Below, piece by piece: positions 8,384-16,685 of a stretch of 64,000 nucleotides of DNA. Each line of letters begins with the position of its first letter. The first letter of the stretch is position 1. The stretch comes from Brevibacterium sanguinis. Lineage in GTDB: Bacteria > Actinomycetota > Actinomycetes > Actinomycetales > Brevibacteriaceae. A model generated the notes under the pieces. It had not been told where the DNA came from and did no database searches. It was given only the letters and a program-made list of their open reading frames with translations. Location of the stretch: assembly GCF_003315415.1 (NCBI RefSeq), contig NZ_QNSB01000006.1, positions 62,001-126,000 on the forward strand. Direction: 5' to 3'. Both the position numbers and the translations under genes were made by a program.

Positions 8384-9301
8384 CTACCGTTCGTCGAATT
8401 CCCGGCCGATCTCCACGAGGACTCGCCTCACATCGGCGGCAGCAGGATTCCCACCTTCCTTCGCCTCGGCGACGGCGAGGGGCAGCACCGGCGGCTCGGT
8501 GTCCGGAGTGGTCACTATCCGCCGGTAGTCCACACCGGCGAAGTCCATTGACATCACCGAGGCGGGTGCCACCGAGAATCCGAGGCCACTGGCGGCCAGG
8601 GCCACGCCCGGCAGCACCTGTGACACTTTGGCCGAGACCTCGAGTTGATAGCGGTCGGCCCAGTCATCGGTGAACCGCGCAAGCAGGGGTGAGCGCTTCC
8701 GGTCGAAGGCGATCATCGCCAGCCCCCGCAGATCGCCGGGCGAGATCGGACCTGTTCCCTCGGGTCCCCGACCTGCCGGGAGGGCGACAACCAGCGGCTC
8801 GGCGCTCATCCGGTGCAGATCGATGCCCGCTGTGGAGCCGAGCGGACGCACCACTCCTAGATCGAGCTCCCCGCGGTCGAGCAGATCGTACTGCTCCGGG
8901 GAGACCGCCTCGACGACGGTGATGCGAATCCGCGGGTGGGTTCGGGCGAGTCTTGACAGCAGGGTCGGGAGTACCATGACCGCGCCCAGACCGGTGAATC
9001 CGACCCGCACTGTCACCTCGGTGGCTTTCGCCTGCGCCGCGGCGGAATCCTGGGCCGCACGCGCGGCGGTGAAGATCCGGTATGCTCCCTCGCGGAACTC
9101 GAGCCCGGCTCGAGTGAGCTCGACGCCATTGCGGTGTCGGACGAACAGGTCGAACCCCAGACTGCGCTCGAGTTTGCGGATCTGCCGAGTCAGAGGCGGC
9201 TGAGTGATGGACAGAACCTTCGCGGCTCGTCCGAAGTTGAGCTCCTCGCTGAGCACCAGGAAACTGCGCAACTGGTCGAAGGTGTAGTTCACGCCGTTCA
9301 T
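8384..9301 (-). CDS. LysR-family regulator of the adjacent sugar-acid operon
   Basis: 305 aa from the ATG at 9301 (MNGVNYTFDQLRSF). The N-terminal winged helix has the canonical LysR pattern (FGRAAKVLSITQPPLTRQIRKLER), followed by a periplasmic-binding-like effector domain. It lies 70 bp downstream of, and on the same strand as, the dehydratase gene, so it is probably the pathway regulator and may be co-transcribed. The frame is open upstream of 9301, but that extension is Arg-rich and lacks LysR similarity. Confidence 0.9.
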   Translation of the reverse strand: MNGVNYTFDQLRSFLVLSEELNFGRAAKVLSITQPPLTRQIRKLERSLGFDLFVRHRNGVELTRAGLEFREGAYRIFTAARAAQDSAAAQAKATEVTVRVGFTGLGAVMVLPTLLSRLARTHPRIRITVVEAVSPEQYDLLDRGELDLGVVRPLGSTAGIDLHRMSAEPLVVALPAGRGPEGTGPISPGDLRGLAMIAFDRKRSPLLARFTDDWADRYQLEVSAKVSQVLPGVALAASGLGFSVAPASVMSMDFAGVDYRRIVTTPDTEPPVLPLAVAEAKEGGNPAAADVRRVLVEIGREFDER

Positions 9302-9371
9302 GACAGAAGATCGTAGTTCCCCACTGCCGGCACCCGTCTTGGCGTCCGTGGCGCGGAACTCGCGTCGACGA

Positions 9372-11090
9372 TCAGCAGATCGCCGGCTCCGTCGCATTCA
9401 CCCCCTGCAGGAAGTCGAAGTCGCATCCCTTGTCGGCCTGCTCGACATGGTCGAGGAAGAGCCGGAGGTAACCACGTTCCTCGCCCCGGCGACGAGGCGC
9501 CTCTATGCTCTCCCGCAACGCCCACTCCTCAGCGTCGACCTCCGCTGCCAAAGTTCGGGCGTCGATGTCGAGGGAGACGAGATCCCCGGTGCGGAGCTTC
9601 GACAGGGGACCACCGACGGCTGATTCCGGAGCCACGTGCAGCACGCAGGCCCCGTAGCTGGTCCCGCTCATGCGGGCGTCGGAGATTCGCACCATGTCAC
9701 GGACTCCCTGCTCGACCAGGCGCTGTGGAATGGGGATCATTCCCCATTCCGGCATTCCCGGTCCCCCGATGGGCCCGACACCACGGAGGACGAGCACCGT
9801 GTCCTCGTCGACATCGAGTCCTGGATCGTCGATCCGGGCCTTCATATCCTCGTAGCCGTCAAAGACGAGCGCCGGTCCCGAATGCCGTCGCAGTCGCCGG
9901 GACACCGTCGTCGGTTTGATCAGCGCCCCGTCGGGGCAGAGGTTGCCGCGCAGCACCGCGAGCGCGGGACCCTTGTCGACAGGATTCCCGGGGTCGCGGA
10001 TGATGTCGGGGGCGACCACCTCGGCAGCGGCGATATCCTCGCCGAGGCTTCCCCCGGAGACCGTGCGGGCTTCCAACTCCAAGTGGTTGCCAAGCAGGCG
10101 CAGCTGAGCCGGCAGGCCGCCGGCATCGAAGTAGTCCTCCATCAGGTAGGTTCCGGCAGGCCGGATGTTCGACAGCACCGGCACCGTGTCGGCCAATCGG
10201 CCGATGTCGTCGAGGCCGAACTCGACCCCGGCCCGACGGGCGAGCGCGACGAGATGAATGGCGGCATTCGTCGACCCGCCCAGGGACAGCGCGGCCACGG
10301 TCGCGTTGTGAATCGCTTCGGCGCCGACGATCTCACGGATGCGAAGGCCTTCCTCGACGAGAGAGACGATTCTCCGACCAGTCGCCACCGCCATCCGGTT
10401 GTGGTGAGAAAGAGCGGCCGGGATCGACGAGGCACCCGGCAGGGTCATTCCCATCGCCTCGGCGACGGCGGTCATCGTCGAAGCGGTGCCCATGGTCATA
10501 CAGTGCCCCACGGAACGGGCGATGCCTGCCTCGATCTGGGACCATTCGCACTCGTCGATCCCACCGGCGCGCAATTCGTCCCAGTACTTCCAGCTATCGG
10601 AACCGCTGCCGAGGACGTTGCCTCTCCAACAGCCCTTGAGCATGGGCCCGGCGGGGAAGAAGATGCTCGGCAGATCGATGCTCAGCGCCCCCATGAGCAG
10701 ACCCGGGGTGGTCTTGTCGCACCCGCCCATGAGCACCGCCCCGTCGATGGGGTAGGACCGCAGCAGCTCCTCGGTTTCGAGGGCGAGGAGATTGCGGTAG
10801 AGCATAGTCGTCGGCTTCTGGAAGTTCTCCGCCAGGGCGATCGCGGGGATCTCCAGGGGCAGCCCCCCGGCCTCGAGAACGCCGCGCTTGAGATCGGTGA
10901 CCCGGTCCTTGAAGTGCGCGTGGCAGGGATTGATGTCGGACCAGGTGTTGATGAGAGCGATCACGGGCCTGCCGTCGAGGTCGATGTCGTCGTAACCCAT
11001 CTGCTTGGCCCTCGAGCGGTGGCCGAAGGTCCGCAGGCCCGGCACTTGGAACCAGCGGTGGCTGCGGAGGGAGAGATCCGGCTCGCTCAT
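9372..11090 (-). CDS. IlvD/EDD-family sugar-acid dehydratase (arabinonate/xylonate type)
   Basis: A 572-aa Fe-S dehydratase. The predicted cluster ligands Cys56 (NPCHAH), Cys124 (GGCDKT) and Cys197 (GHCMTM), and Lys126, which is carbamylated in relatives, sit three residues before the positions described for L-arabinonate dehydratase (Cys59, 127, 200, Lys129). This favours a pentonate or hexonate substrate over dihydroxyvalerate. The SGTS segment carries the likely catalytic Ser. The enzyme would convert a sugar acid to its 2-keto-3-deoxy form. The start overlaps the stop of the upstream aldolase gene (ATGA), which would cleave the product. Confidence 0.9.
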   Translation of the reverse strand: MSEPDLSLRSHRWFQVPGLRTFGHRSRAKQMGYDDIDLDGRPVIALINTWSDINPCHAHFKDRVTDLKRGVLEAGGLPLEIPAIALAENFQKPTTMLYRNLLALETEELLRSYPIDGAVLMGGCDKTTPGLLMGALSIDLPSIFFPAGPMLKGCWRGNVLGSGSDSWKYWDELRAGGIDECEWSQIEAGIARSVGHCMTMGTASTMTAVAEAMGMTLPGASSIPAALSHHNRMAVATGRRIVSLVEEGLRIREIVGAEAIHNATVAALSLGGSTNAAIHLVALARRAGVEFGLDDIGRLADTVPVLSNIRPAGTYLMEDYFDAGGLPAQLRLLGNHLELEARTVSGGSLGEDIAAAEVVAPDIIRDPGNPVDKGPALAVLRGNLCPDGALIKPTTVSRRLRRHSGPALVFDGYEDMKARIDDPGLDVDEDTVLVLRGVGPIGGPGMPEWGMIPIPQRLVEQGVRDMVRISDARMSGTSYGACVLHVAPESAVGGPLSKLRTGDLVSLDIDARTLAAEVDAEEWALRESIEAPRRRGEERGYLRLFLDHVEQADKGCDFDFLQGVNATEPAIC

Positions 11091-11827
11091 CGGCCCACCT
11101 CGAGCGTGCGCATCTCCTCGAGATTCGTCTCGATCGCAGTCGCCAACAGGGTGAGGTCGGAGGCGAGCACGCCGGTCGTGAACCCCTGTTCCAGCCGAGG
11201 GCCGATCATCGTCGAGGTTCGGCCGTGGAACGCCGCCTTCTTCCCACCCACCCGGGCTGCGGTCAGGATCCGGGCCGCCGCGTCGTCGAAGGCGTCTACG
11301 ATGGATGGATCCCCGTAGCGGGTGCCGCCGAGGGCGATCGAGAGATCGGTAGGACCGAGGTAGAGGCCGCTGATCCCGTCGACGGCCGCGATCTCCTCAA
11401 CGTTCGCCAGCCCCTGGGCGGTCTCGATCATAGCGAAGAGTTCGAGCCTGTCGTTGACCTCGCGGATCGACAGGGTAGTGAGGTCCGACTGGCGGGACAA
11501 GCCGAACGACCGCACCCCGACCGGTGGGAACTTCGCGAACCGCACGAGGTCCCGGGCGTCGTCGGCAGAGTTGATCAGCGGAGCGATGAGGCCATGGGCT
11601 CCCGAGTCGAGAGCTGCACCGACGTTCTCCCCGCTGACGGCCGACAGCCGAACGAAACCTCGCGACCCACCAGCTTCGATCGCCTGCATCTGCGACCTCA
11701 GGTTCACCCGGGAGTACGGCCCGTGCTGGACGTCGACGACGACGAAATCGGCGCCTCGGCGGGCAGCGATCTCGAGAATCACGGGGTCACCGGTCTGGCT
11801 GAAGAAGGCGAGCTCAGGAATGGTCAT
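11087..11827 (-). CDS. HpcH/HpaI-family class II aldolase
   Basis: 246 aa. Family marks are VVDVQHGPYS near residue 30, the metal-binding Glu in MIETAQGLANVEEI, and the second metal ligand region GLYLGPTDLSIALGG. These enzymes reversibly cleave 2-keto-3-deoxy acids to pyruvate and an aldehyde with a divalent metal. Paired with the sugar-acid dehydratase by ATGA overlap, it completes a two-step route: dehydration, then retro-aldol cleavage to pyruvate plus glycolaldehyde or a similar aldehyde. A weak GGCGGT/ACCGCC hairpin (11874-11889) lies between it and tctA. Confidence 0.88.
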   Translation of the reverse strand: MTIPELAFFSQTGDPVILEIAARRGADFVVVDVQHGPYSRVNLRSQMQAIEAGGSRGFVRLSAVSGENVGAALDSGAHGLIAPLINSADDARDLVRFAKFPPVGVRSFGLSRQSDLTTLSIREVNDRLELFAMIETAQGLANVEEIAAVDGISGLYLGPTDLSIALGGTRYGDPSIVDAFDDAAARILTAARVGGKKAAFHGRTSTMIGPRLEQGFTTGVLASDLTLLATAIETNLEEMRTLEVGR

Positions 11828-11929
11828 GAGAGGAGTCCTTACTTTGCTGTGCGAGGTCGGAGCGGGTGTGGGCGGCGGTCGTCACCGCCGGGGCGGCCGC
11901 AGATTCGGGATCGCAGCCGTCGCGAGAGC

Positions 11930-13450
11930 TCAGTCGTCGACGAGGACGGTCTCCGACAGAACCGGTCCTCGGGAGCGGCGGCGCAGTCGGATGACGGTCA
12001 GGGCCGCGATCGTGAGTACGGCGACGGCGAGGAGGGACCCGGAGATCGGCCGGGTAGCGAATCCGAGCAGGTTGCCGTCGAAGAGGGTCATCGACTGGCG
12101 GAATGCCGGTTCGAGGATGCCGCCGAGGATGAAGGCGAGGACGAGCGGACCGGGAGCGAAGCCGAAGTTCTTCATCGCGTAGCCAAGGGCACCGAACACC
12201 GCCAGCCAGATGATGTCGGTCGGGGACTGCCGGAGGCTGAAGACGCCGAGCACAGTGACCATGACGCAGATGGCGGCCAGGTAGGAGGGTTTGATCGACA
12301 GCACTTTGATGAAAACCCCAACGAGCGGGATCGCCATGATGATGAGGAAGATGTTCCCGATGTACATCGAGTTGATGACGCCCCAGAACAGCTCGGGGTC
12401 GGTGTTCACGAGGTTCGGGCCCGGGGTGACGCCGACGACGAGGAACGCGCCGAAAAGCATTGCCATCGCCGGATTCGCTGGGATCCCGAGGGTGAGAAGC
12501 GGAATGAACGACGAGGTGGCGGCGGCGTTGTTGGCGGTCTCTGGTCCGGCGACGCCTTCGATCGCGCCCCTGCCGAAGCGGGACTTGTCCTTCGCCCAGC
12601 TGCGCTCCGTGGCATACGAGACGAGGGCTGACAGGGTGGCTCCGCCTCCCGGCAGCAGACCGAGGAAGAAGCCGAGAATCCCACCGCGGGCAATCGGGCC
12701 GACCATCTGCTTCGTCTCAGCACGAGTCGGCCGGACCTGGGTGATGGGGATCGGCGCAGGTGGCTTCTCCCCCTTCGCCTTGAGGTTGTCGAGGATCTCG
12801 GCGAGGCCGAAGACACCCATGGCGATGATGACGAAGTCGAAACCGTCGATGAGCTCCAACGATCCGAAGGTGAAGCGGGACTCGCCGGAGAGCTCGTCGC
12901 GGCCGACGGTGGCCAGGATGAGTCCGAAGGCGGCCGCTGCGACGGATTTCGACACCCTGCCGGATCCGACGGAGACGACGAGGGCAACGCCGATGAGCGT
13001 GAGGACGGCGAACTCGGGAGGACCGAAACTCACCGCGACGGACGAGATGAGCGGAGCGATTAGGGTGAGGACGATGATGGAGGCGGTGCCGCCGATGAAC
13101 GACGCGACCGCCGCGACCGTCATCGCAACCCCGCCTCGCCCCTGCCTGGCCATGGGATATCCGTCGAGGGAGGTGACGACGCTTGCCGCCTCGCCGGGAA
13201 GCCGCAACAGCACTGCGGTGATGGTGCCGCCGTAGATCGCTCCGTAGAAGATCCCGGCAAGCATGATGATCGCGCCGGTCGGTTCGAGGGAATAGGTGAC
13301 CGGCAGCAGGATCGCGATCGTCGCCGAAGGGCCGAGCCCTGGCAGCACGCCGATGATCATGCCCACGACCACGCCGATGAGGCAGAACAGGAGGTTCATC
13401 GGCTCGAGCACTGTGGCGAAGCCGAGGAGGACGTCGTTGAAGGTGTCCAT
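11930..13450 (-). CDS. tctA: Tripartite tricarboxylate transporter large permease TctA (system 1)
   Basis: A 506-aa membrane protein of about 12 helices. It carries the TctA signatures GVLPGLGPSATIAILLP near the N-terminus, GILGFFLGLLPGGGATLSAL in the middle and GVAGPETANNAAATSSFIPLLTLGIP, the conserved substrate-path region. It couples ion entry to uptake of the organic acid delivered by TctC. It follows tctB by 21 bp. Its place before the aldolase and dehydratase suggests the transported acid is a pentonate or hexonate. Confidence 0.94.
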   Translation of the reverse strand: MDTFNDVLLGFATVLEPMNLLFCLIGVVVGMIIGVLPGLGPSATIAILLPVTYSLEPTGAIIMLAGIFYGAIYGGTITAVLLRLPGEAASVVTSLDGYPMARQGRGGVAMTVAAVASFIGGTASIIVLTLIAPLISSVAVSFGPPEFAVLTLIGVALVVSVGSGRVSKSVAAAAFGLILATVGRDELSGESRFTFGSLELIDGFDFVIIAMGVFGLAEILDNLKAKGEKPPAPIPITQVRPTRAETKQMVGPIARGGILGFFLGLLPGGGATLSALVSYATERSWAKDKSRFGRGAIEGVAGPETANNAAATSSFIPLLTLGIPANPAMAMLFGAFLVVGVTPGPNLVNTDPELFWGVINSMYIGNIFLIIMAIPLVGVFIKVLSIKPSYLAAICVMVTVLGVFSLRQSPTDIIWLAVFGALGYAMKNFGFAPGPLVLAFILGGILEPAFRQSMTLFDGNLLGFATRPISGSLLAVAVLTIAALTVIRLRRRSRGPVLSETVLVDD

Positions 13451-13471
13451 GATGTCAGTCCTTCGCAGCGA

Positions 13472-13966
13472 TCAGAGGATTCGGGGAATCGGGACGGCGA
13501 GAGCCACGATGAAGATGAGGTAGAGGACCACGACGATGACCACGGAGCCAATGACCGTGGACCTCCATGACTCCCCACCGAGGAAGCGCAGCCACACGAT
13601 CATCAGCGCCAACGACAACAGCTCGAATCCGAGCACGGGCAGCAGGAGGCCGTAGGCGATGACGGAGACAATGCCGAGGAGGGGTTTGCGGAACTTGGTG
13701 CCGATATCGGAGATGTCGTTGACCGCGCTCGGGCGGACGGCGATTGCGACAGCCGAAATGCCCAGCACAACGCCGAGGATGAGTGGCCAGCTGCCGGCCG
13801 CTGGATCGTTGAGTATTCCCACGCCCATCGCCAGCGACTGCCAGATGACGACTGCGGAGATGAGCATGAGGACGACGGCGATGGTGCGATTGGCTCGAAT
13901 GACTCCCGGTGATGCCTCCGACGCGGCAGTCGGATCGACGGTTTCCTCGTCGGTGGTGTCGTCCAT
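13472..13966 (-). CDS. tctB: Tripartite tricarboxylate transporter small permease TctB (system 1)
   Basis: A 164-aa protein with four hydrophobic helices and an acidic cytoplasmic N-terminus (MDDTTDEETVDPT). The C-terminal pattern with LGGESWR before the last helix is shared with the second TctB in this window. The ATG at 13966 overlaps the tctC stop by ATGA, so translation is coupled. TctB is poorly conserved in sequence; the call rests on topology and position between tctC and tctA. Confidence 0.88.
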   Translation of the reverse strand: MDDTTDEETVDPTAASEASPGVIRANRTIAVVLMLISAVVIWQSLAMGVGILNDPAAGSWPLILGVVLGISAVAIAVRPSAVNDISDIGTKFRKPLLGIVSVIAYGLLLPVLGFELLSLALMIVWLRFLGGESWRSTVIGSVVIVVVLYLIFIVALAVPIPRIL

Positions 13967-14973
13967 CAGCCCTGGCCCCTCATGTCGATTCCGTACTCGG
14001 TGAGCATCCGACGGTAGTTGTCGCGCGCCTCGGCGATCATCGTTCGCACTTCCTCCTCGGGATAGAAGTCGGGGAGGACGACCATCTGCTCGCACTGCGT
14101 GAGGAAGCGGTCGCTGCGCGCCGCCTCGGTGAATGCCTCGGTGAGGATCCTGCGGTTGTCCGCTGGTGCACCCTTGGGCAGGCAGACGAGCCGGTACTGG
14201 GAGACGACGACCTCCGCTCCCTGCTCCATGGCTGTGGCAGCGTCGGGCAACTGCGGATTTCGCTGCTCAGAGAAGACCGCGACGGCTTTGAGCTTCCCCG
14301 AGGTCACGTATTCGTGAGCCGCGGAGAACTGGACGCTCGCGACGTCGACCTGATTGCCGAGGATCGCAGTGATGGCTGGCGAGTCCCCGCCGAAAGGGAT
14401 ATCGGCACCGTCGATCCCTGCTGAGGCGAACAGAAGGGAGGCTGCGAATTGCGCTCCACTGCCGAAGCCCGTCGTGCCGTAGGTGATTCGCTTGCCCGAG
14501 CTCACGAGGTCCTCAACGTTGCTGTAGGGCGAGTCCGGCGTGGTGACGAGGATGTAGTCGTCGCGGGTCGTTCCCATGAGCAGATCCAAGTCTTCGAGCT
14601 GGACGGCTTCGTTCTCCGGCACCGCGAAAGGGGTGATCATCACCGTGGAGGCGTTGACGACGCCGATGAAGTGCCCATCCGCGGGAGCCCGGGTGAGCTG
14701 GTCGGCGGCGAGGCTGCCGTTCGCTCCGGGACGGTTGATCACGGGGATCGCGCGACCGAGCACCTCGGCGGCGGAATCGGCCAGCGCCCGTCCGAGCACG
14801 TCCGTGCTGCCCCCTGCGGAGAATCCGACGCTCATCTCGATGTTGCGAGCCGGGAACCTGTCGCCGGCGCCGAGCATCCCGGTCGTGCTTACGAGGCCGC
14901 ATCCAGACAGCGCCATAGCACCGCCTGCGAGCGCCGAGGTACCGAGGAAATTCCGTCGGGTCAATCGCTTCAT
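13966..14973 (-). CDS. tctC: TctC solute-binding lipoprotein with Tat-type signal (system 1)
   Basis: 335 aa from the ATG at 14973, which has GGGAGTGGA directly upstream. The signal has a twin-arginine motif (TRRNFLG) and a lipobox ending LSGC (Cys25), so it is probably exported folded by Tat and lipid-anchored. The mature part has TctC family marks: VGFSAGGSTDVLGRALA, INRPGANGSLAADQL and TYGTTGFGSGAQFAASLL. TctC captures an organic acid and delivers it to TctAB. It is the first gene of the sugar-acid operon. Confidence 0.93.
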   Translation of the reverse strand: MKRLTRRNFLGTSALAGGAMALSGCGLVSTTGMLGAGDRFPARNIEMSVGFSAGGSTDVLGRALADSAAEVLGRAIPVINRPGANGSLAADQLTRAPADGHFIGVVNASTVMITPFAVPENEAVQLEDLDLLMGTTRDDYILVTTPDSPYSNVEDLVSSGKRITYGTTGFGSGAQFAASLLFASAGIDGADIPFGGDSPAITAILGNQVDVASVQFSAAHEYVTSGKLKAVAVFSEQRNPQLPDAATAMEQGAEVVVSQYRLVCLPKGAPADNRRILTEAFTEAARSDRFLTQCEQMVVLPDFYPEEEVRTMIAEARDNYRRMLTEYGIDMRGQG

Positions 14974-15391
14974 TCCACTCCCTCGTGGTCGGTCGTCGGC
15001 AGGGCGCAGATCGCATTTCTGTGTGCCATACCTCACATTAGGATCGGCATGCAGGACGGGCAATACTCCGCACGAACCCTTCGAGTATCGGTCCATACCT
15101 TTTGGGCTCGGCATGGGACGATGCGCTGGACGCTCAAGGCGGAACTTCGGCTGCCGAGATTCTGTTCATACATTGATGCCAATGTTCGGACTTGAAATCT
15201 GAACGCTGGCTTCAACTGGGAACGACTTCGTCTCCAAGGTCACCGCAAGACGGCGATCAGGTCGTCAACTGCAGGCCCCGCAAAAAGTCAAGTAGATCGC
15301 CCGCAGAAGGTAAAGTAAGTCACCCGCAAATGGTAAAGTAGCACCATCGAAAGGCGTCAGATTCCCATCTGAGAACTCCAGGGGCAACAGA
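14974..15391. promoter_or_regulatory. Divergent control region between tctC and the DUF4143 gene
   Basis: 418 bp without a gene and less GC-rich than its surroundings. Towards tctC it holds an inverted repeat, ATACTC (15063-15068) and GAGTAT (15083-15088), of LysR-site size. Further out is a 16-bp dyad, ACATTG-4 nt-CAATGT (15170-15185). Either could be the operator of the operon's LysR protein. The right-hand part carries three tandem 23-bp repeats, listed separately. No clear sigma-70 promoter could be chosen by eye. Confidence 0.45.
15277..15345. repeat. Three tandem 23-bp direct repeats upstream of the DUF4143 ATPase gene
   Basis: Units at 15277-15299, 15300-15322 and 15323-15345 are contiguous and each begins CCCGCA. 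Units 2 and 3 share the core GGTAAAGTA; unit 1 has AGTCAAGTA there. Two DNA helical turns per unit suggests repeated binding of one protein on the same face. The array ends 46 bp before the GTG start of the downstream gene. Confidence 0.8.
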
Positions 15392-16642
15392 GTGGTCTAC
15401 CTCCAGCGCACAATCGATTCAGAACTCGATGAACTCCTTCCCCATGCACCAGCGATCGCCATCGATGGTCCGAAAGGTGTCGGAAAGACCGACACGGCAC
15501 TACGCCGAGCTCATGCTGTCTGGAACTTGGACGACCCGGCCCAGCGCGACATCATCCAGGCGGATTTCGCTCTGAATTCACTGCCGGAGGGCACAGTACT
15601 CTTTGACGAATGGCAGAAGCTTCCTCAGGTCTGGGATTCCGTCCGACGGCAGGTGGACGCGAAAGCTCCACCGGGGCGCTTCATCCTCACAGGCTCGGCC
15701 ACACCAGTCGATTCGGCCGGCACTCACAGCGGAGCTGGGCGGATCCTCTCATTGCGAATGCGTCCCATGGGCCTGCACGAACGCGATCTCTCCACGCCCA
15801 CGGTGTCATTGACCGATCTGCTGGCGGACAGCGCTGCCCCGATCAACGGATCCTCGGATTTAGGGCTCCCCGATTACGCGGAAGCAATTGCCGCCAGCGG
15901 ATTTCCCGGCATCATGACGACTCCTCCCCGGCTGCGCCGCGGTCTGCTGGCTGCATATGTACAGCGAATCATCGACCAGGACCTTCCGGAGCAAGGTCTC
16001 ACCGTTCGTCGACCGGAGACTCTCAGACGGTGGCTGGCCGCATACGCGGCAGCTTCCTCGACGACTACCGCGTACTCCCGCCTGCTCGATGCGACGACCG
16101 GCGGCGACGGCGCTCAACCCTCCAAGCCGACGACGATCGCCTACCGGGACCACCTGTCTCAACTCTGGTTGCTGGACCCGGTTCCCGGCTGGGCATCGAC
16201 GAACAGTCCAATTCGACGCCTTCAGCTCGCGCCGAAACATCACCTGGCCGATCCTGCCCTGGCGATGACGCTCCTCAACCTGAGCGCGTCCTCCTTGCTG
16301 ACACCGGCAGGGGCACATATGGCTGGACCATTGTTCGAGTCACTGGTCACCCTCACCGTGCGCGTCATTGCACAAGCAGCGGAAGCCACCGTGAGCCACC
16401 TGCGGGTGCGCGGCGGCGACCACGAAGTCGATCTGGTCGTTCAAGGCCCCGACGGCCGTATCGTCGGAATTGAAATCAAACTGGCCCCCGAAGTGACCGA
16501 CTCCGACGTACGCCACCTCAAGTGGCTCCGCGGCGAGGTCCCCGACAGAGTCGCAGATCTCGTCGTCGTCACGACCGGAACCACCGCGTATCGCCGGGCG
16601 GATGGAATCGCCGTGGTGCCGCTGGCCCTGCTGGGACCGTGA
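15392..16642 (+). CDS. AAA-14/DUF4143 ATP-binding protein with nuclease-like C-terminus
   Basis: 416 aa starting at GTG 15392. Walker A is GPKGVGKT (26-33) and Walker B is LFDEWQ (70-75), with a sensor-like LTGSATP near 99-105. The C-terminal DUF4143 region contains a PD-(D/E)XK-like trio: Glu345/Asp347 in HEVDLVV and E361-I-K363. Proteins of this family are common but poorly characterised, usually isolated and laterally mobile. Here it is a single-gene unit with its own repeat array, flanked by unrelated operons, and the local DNA is less GC-rich than neighbours, consistent with acquisition. Confidence 0.87.
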   Translation: MVYLQRTIDSELDELLPHAPAIAIDGPKGVGKTDTALRRAHAVWNLDDPAQRDIIQADFALNSLPEGTVLFDEWQKLPQVWDSVRRQVDAKAPPGRFILTGSATPVDSAGTHSGAGRILSLRMRPMGLHERDLSTPTVSLTDLLADSAAPINGSSDLGLPDYAEAIAASGFPGIMTTPPRLRRGLLAAYVQRIIDQDLPEQGLTVRRPETLRRWLAAYAAASSTTTAYSRLLDATTGGDGAQPSKPTTIAYRDHLSQLWLLDPVPGWASTNSPIRRLQLAPKHHLADPALAMTLLNLSASSLLTPAGAHMAGPLFESLVTLTVRVIAQAAEATVSHLRVRGGDHEVDLVVQGPDGRIVGIEIKLAPEVTDSDVRHLKWLRGEVPDRVADLVVVTTGTTAYRRADGIAVVPLALLGP

Positions 16643-16685
16643 TACTGAGCAGGCGTCCCAACTCCTCGAGCGACATCGCGGACAA

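Noticed and set aside
11874..11889. Terminator between tctA1 and the aldolase
   Set aside because: The stem is only 6 bp with no U-tract, and the genes are expected to be co-transcribed; noted only within the aldolase entry.
15277..15345. CRISPR array
   Set aside because: The repeats are contiguous with no spacers, only three units, and no cas gene is present.
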